NCBI GenBank assembly: GCA_964195715.1
Contig: CAXMRU010000003.1
Span: forward strand, 1-52,241
Origin: Benthicola sp964195715
GTDB lineage: Bacteria; Gemmatimonadota; Gemmatimonadetes; Palauibacterales; Palauibacteraceae
Length of the DNA: 52,241 nucleotides
Direction: 5' to 3'
In this document: one piece after another, positions 50,513 through 52,241 of the stretch
How positions within the stretch are numbered: position 1 is the stretch's first letter
How the letters are laid out: the number at the start of each line of letters is the position of its first letter
The notes under the pieces: generated by a model
Told to the model about the DNA's origin: nothing
What the model saw: the letters and a program-made list of their open reading frames with translations, nothing else
Databases searched by the model: none
Position numbers and translations under genes: made by a program

Positions 50513-52241
50513 AGAGAGCGGCCGCCTGCCTGTTGAGTCGGTCCCGCAGGTCGACGATCGTGGCTATTTCCCGCAAGCCTTCGATCCAGCGGGTGACATT
50601 GGCCTGTCCCGCCTGCAACTGCATCTGCGACCTCAACTGCTCCCGCACCGCGACGAACAACTCCGGACTTGCTTCCGTGCGCTCATCCACTCTCACGAAT
50701 ACGACCGTGCCACCGGCATCGAGCGGCCCTGCGATCTGTTCGGCCGGAAGGGCGAACGCCGCGCCGACCGCTTCGGTGTCGCGACCCAGTCCGGCGGCGA
50801 ACTGACGACGGGTAAACGGTCCAGCCATTCCGATCGTCCAGCCCAGATCCGCGGCAGCATCCTCGAGTGAGGTCGAGACGTCGACCTCCTCCCACTGGAT
50901 CCGGCCGGCCTCGAGTGCTGCCTCGTGCCTCTTCTCGCTTGCCAGGGTCTCCCGCACCTGATCATGGACTTCGTCGAAGCTGAACGTCCCACCGGGAACC
51001 CGTCCGGCCACCTCGACGATGTGGTATCCCGTGGCGTTCTGGAAAAATTCGCTGACTTCGTCGAGCGGCGTCAGTGGGTCGAGGGCCCAGTCGACGGCGA
51101 CGCCGAGCGCACCGGCGCCGGGGACGAAGTCGAATCCCTCCGTGACCGTCACGCCCGTGGAGATCGTGACACTGAGGGAATCCGCGGCCGCGGCCATTCC
51201 GTCGATCAGCGCTATCCCCTCGAACTCGTCCATGAGGTCGAACAGGGCATCCTCGCCTTCCGGCGACAGCTCCACCGGGAGGAGGATATGCGAGACGGCC
51301 ACCGTATCTCCCACCCGTTCAGTGACCTGGAGCAGATGAAAGCCCTGTGGTGACAGAACGGGCTCGCTCACCGAACCCGTGTCCAGGTCCGTGATGGCTT
51401 CCTCGAACGCCGGCAGCAGCATCCCGGGACCGAACCGACCCAGCTGTCCGCCTGCGTCGCGAGAGGACTCGTCGCCTGACGACTGGAGTGCGGCGTCCTC
51501 GAACGTGAGTGTGCCGTCCAGCACCGAAGCGCGAATGGAATCGGCGAGCGCCTTGACGTATGCCGTGTCGCGGGCCCCGGGCATGGTCGGGAAGTTGGCC
51601 ATGCTGATCGTGGCCGTCGCCGGCCGCGCGTAGTCCTCCTCATGGTCGCGGTAGTAGCGACGCATCTCGGAGTCGGGAACGTCGACTTCGATGTCTCCCG
51701 TCCCCGTGACTGTCGCGAAGGTGACGGTGGCCGTCTCGTTGCGATACCGGAATTCCTGCCACAGTTCGGCGTCGCTGATCGCTCCGCCCTGTTGAAGCAT
51801 CTGGCTGAGACGGGCCCGCGGGAGCGTCTGCCTGTAGTACGACTCGATCTGCACGAGGAGCTGCTCGTCCACGCTCGGGTCGGAGAAGAACTGCAGGTAC
51901 TTGGCGTAGTCGAACACGCCGTCGGTCATGAACGCTGGATACCGCATGAGGTCGGGAGGAGGCGACAGCCGGAATGCTTGTTGAATCTCGGAGTCGGTCA
52001 CCTCGATGCCTAGCCTCTCGATCTCTTGCTCGATCAGGAGGTCCTGGATCATCTGGTCCCACGCCGTCCGCTCGACCTGCCGCGTCTCCTCGTCCGTCAG
52101 TACGGCGCCGCCGCTGATCGCGCGTGCGTTGTTGAGCGCCAGTTGCAGCGTATTGCTCCAGCGCAAGTAGCGGACTTCATGGCCATTCACTACCGCGATG
52201 ACGGGGTTCGCACCCGCGGCCGCCTGCGTGTCCCGGCTCTG
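50511..52241 (-). CDS. ppiD: PpiD/SurA-type peptidyl-prolyl isomerase foldase, N-terminus outside window
   Basis: The visible 576 residues on the - strand form an open frame to the right edge, so the true start lies outside. The start of the visible part reads PVIAVVNGHEVRYLRW, the usual beginning of a SurA/PpiD chaperone domain. A parvulin-type domain follows with ATATISMANFPT, GGQLGRFGPGMLLPAFEEAITDLDTGSVSEPVLSPQGFHLLQVTERVGDTVAVSHIL. A second, weaker domain (EVSEFFQNATGYHIVEVAGRVPGGTFSFDEV) is near the end. It would fold exported proteins. A missing N-terminal membrane anchor is likely upstream. Confidence 0.9.
   Translation of the reverse strand, partial: QSRDTQAAAGANPVIAVVNGHEVRYLRWSNTLQLALNNARAISGGAVLTDEETRQVERTAWDQMIQDLLIEQEIERLGIEVTDSEIQQAFRLSPPPDLMRYPAFMTDGVFDYAKYLQFFSDPSVDEQLLVQIESYYRQTLPRARLSQMLQQGGAISDAELWQEFRYRNETATVTFATVTGTGDIEVDVPDSEMRRYYRDHEEDYARPATATISMANFPTMPGARDTAYVKALADSIRASVLDGTLTFEDAALQSSGDESSRDAGGQLGRFGPGMLLPAFEEAITDLDTGSVSEPVLSPQGFHLLQVTERVGDTVAVSHILLPVELSPEGEDALFDLMDEFEGIALIDGMAAAADSLSVTISTGVTVTEGFDFVPGAGALGVAVDWALDPLTPLDEVSEFFQNATGYHIVEVAGRVPGGTFSFDEVHDQVRETLASEKRHEAALEAGRIQWEEVDVSTSLEDAAADLGWTIGMAGPFTRRQFAAGLGRDTEAVGAAFALPAEQIAGPLDAGGTVVFVRVDERTEASPELFVAVREQLRSQMQLQAGQANVTRWIEGLREIATIVDLRDRLNRQAAAL

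Overview
The window is 52.2 kb of high-GC DNA (roughly 60-65% by eye) packed with housekeeping genes, nearly all on the + strand. The organism is a diderm bacterium: LptD, BamD, Tol-Pal, TatA/TatC, many lipobox proteins and no Gram-positive markers. The gene order (S10-spc-alpha block, then nucleotide-sugar genes, BamD-NadD-SecA, UvrB-TsaE-TsaB-RimI, Tol-Pal-LptD), the long SecA and the DUF4321-like membrane protein fit Gemmatimonadota best. That placement is inference; no marker tree could be computed.

Region 1 (1-16410) is the ribosomal superoperon: the end of EF-Tu, then S10, L3, L4, L23, L2, S19, L22, S3, L16, L29, S17, L14, L24, L5, S14, S8, L6, L18, S5, L30, L15, SecY, Adk, Map, IF-1, L36, S13, S11, S4, RpoA and L17. 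A small unrecognised membrane-anchored protein and L28 follow, and a clear hairpin terminator closes the block. S14, S4, L36 and L28 are all of the cysteine-containing (zinc) type. Several intergenic gaps hold perfect hairpins that could be autoregulatory sites.

Region 2 (16501-26191) starts with a nucleotide-sugar cassette: a GDP-6-deoxymannose reductase-like SDR, UDP-glucose dehydrogenase, UDP-xylose synthase and a family 2 glycosyltransferase. It would convert UDP-glucose to UDP-glucuronate and UDP-xylose. It runs into a TPR protein, BamD, NadD and a 1097-residue SecA. The roughly 350-bp gap after SecA holds a large branched palindrome and a tandem 13-mer, but no gene.

Region 3 (26538-35832) carries RadC, a bifunctional-type Rel (p)ppGpp enzyme, a divergent lipoprotein on the - strand, UvrB, the t6A-pathway genes tsaE and tsaB, rimI, SSB and a secreted LysM protein, ending in a second hairpin terminator.

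Region 4 (36029-50425) is an envelope block: a GalE-like epimerase coupled to tolQ, then tolR, a short TolA/TonB-like protein, tolB, pal and cpoB, followed by nrdR, tatC, lptD, a ~900-residue TPR protein, a long-chain polyprenyl diphosphate synthase, a small two-helix membrane protein and tatA. A 14-bp hairpin terminator separates it from a convergent PpiD-type foldase on the - strand, which runs off the right edge.

I see no phage, insertion sequence, CRISPR array, tRNA or rRNA gene, toxin-antitoxin pair or defence system, and no clearly new multi-gene system. The most unusual items are the branched palindrome after secA, the four-cysteine insertion in SecA, the L23 insertion, the hairpins flanking rplR, the membrane protein inside the ribosomal block, and the coupling of a sugar epimerase to Tol-Pal.
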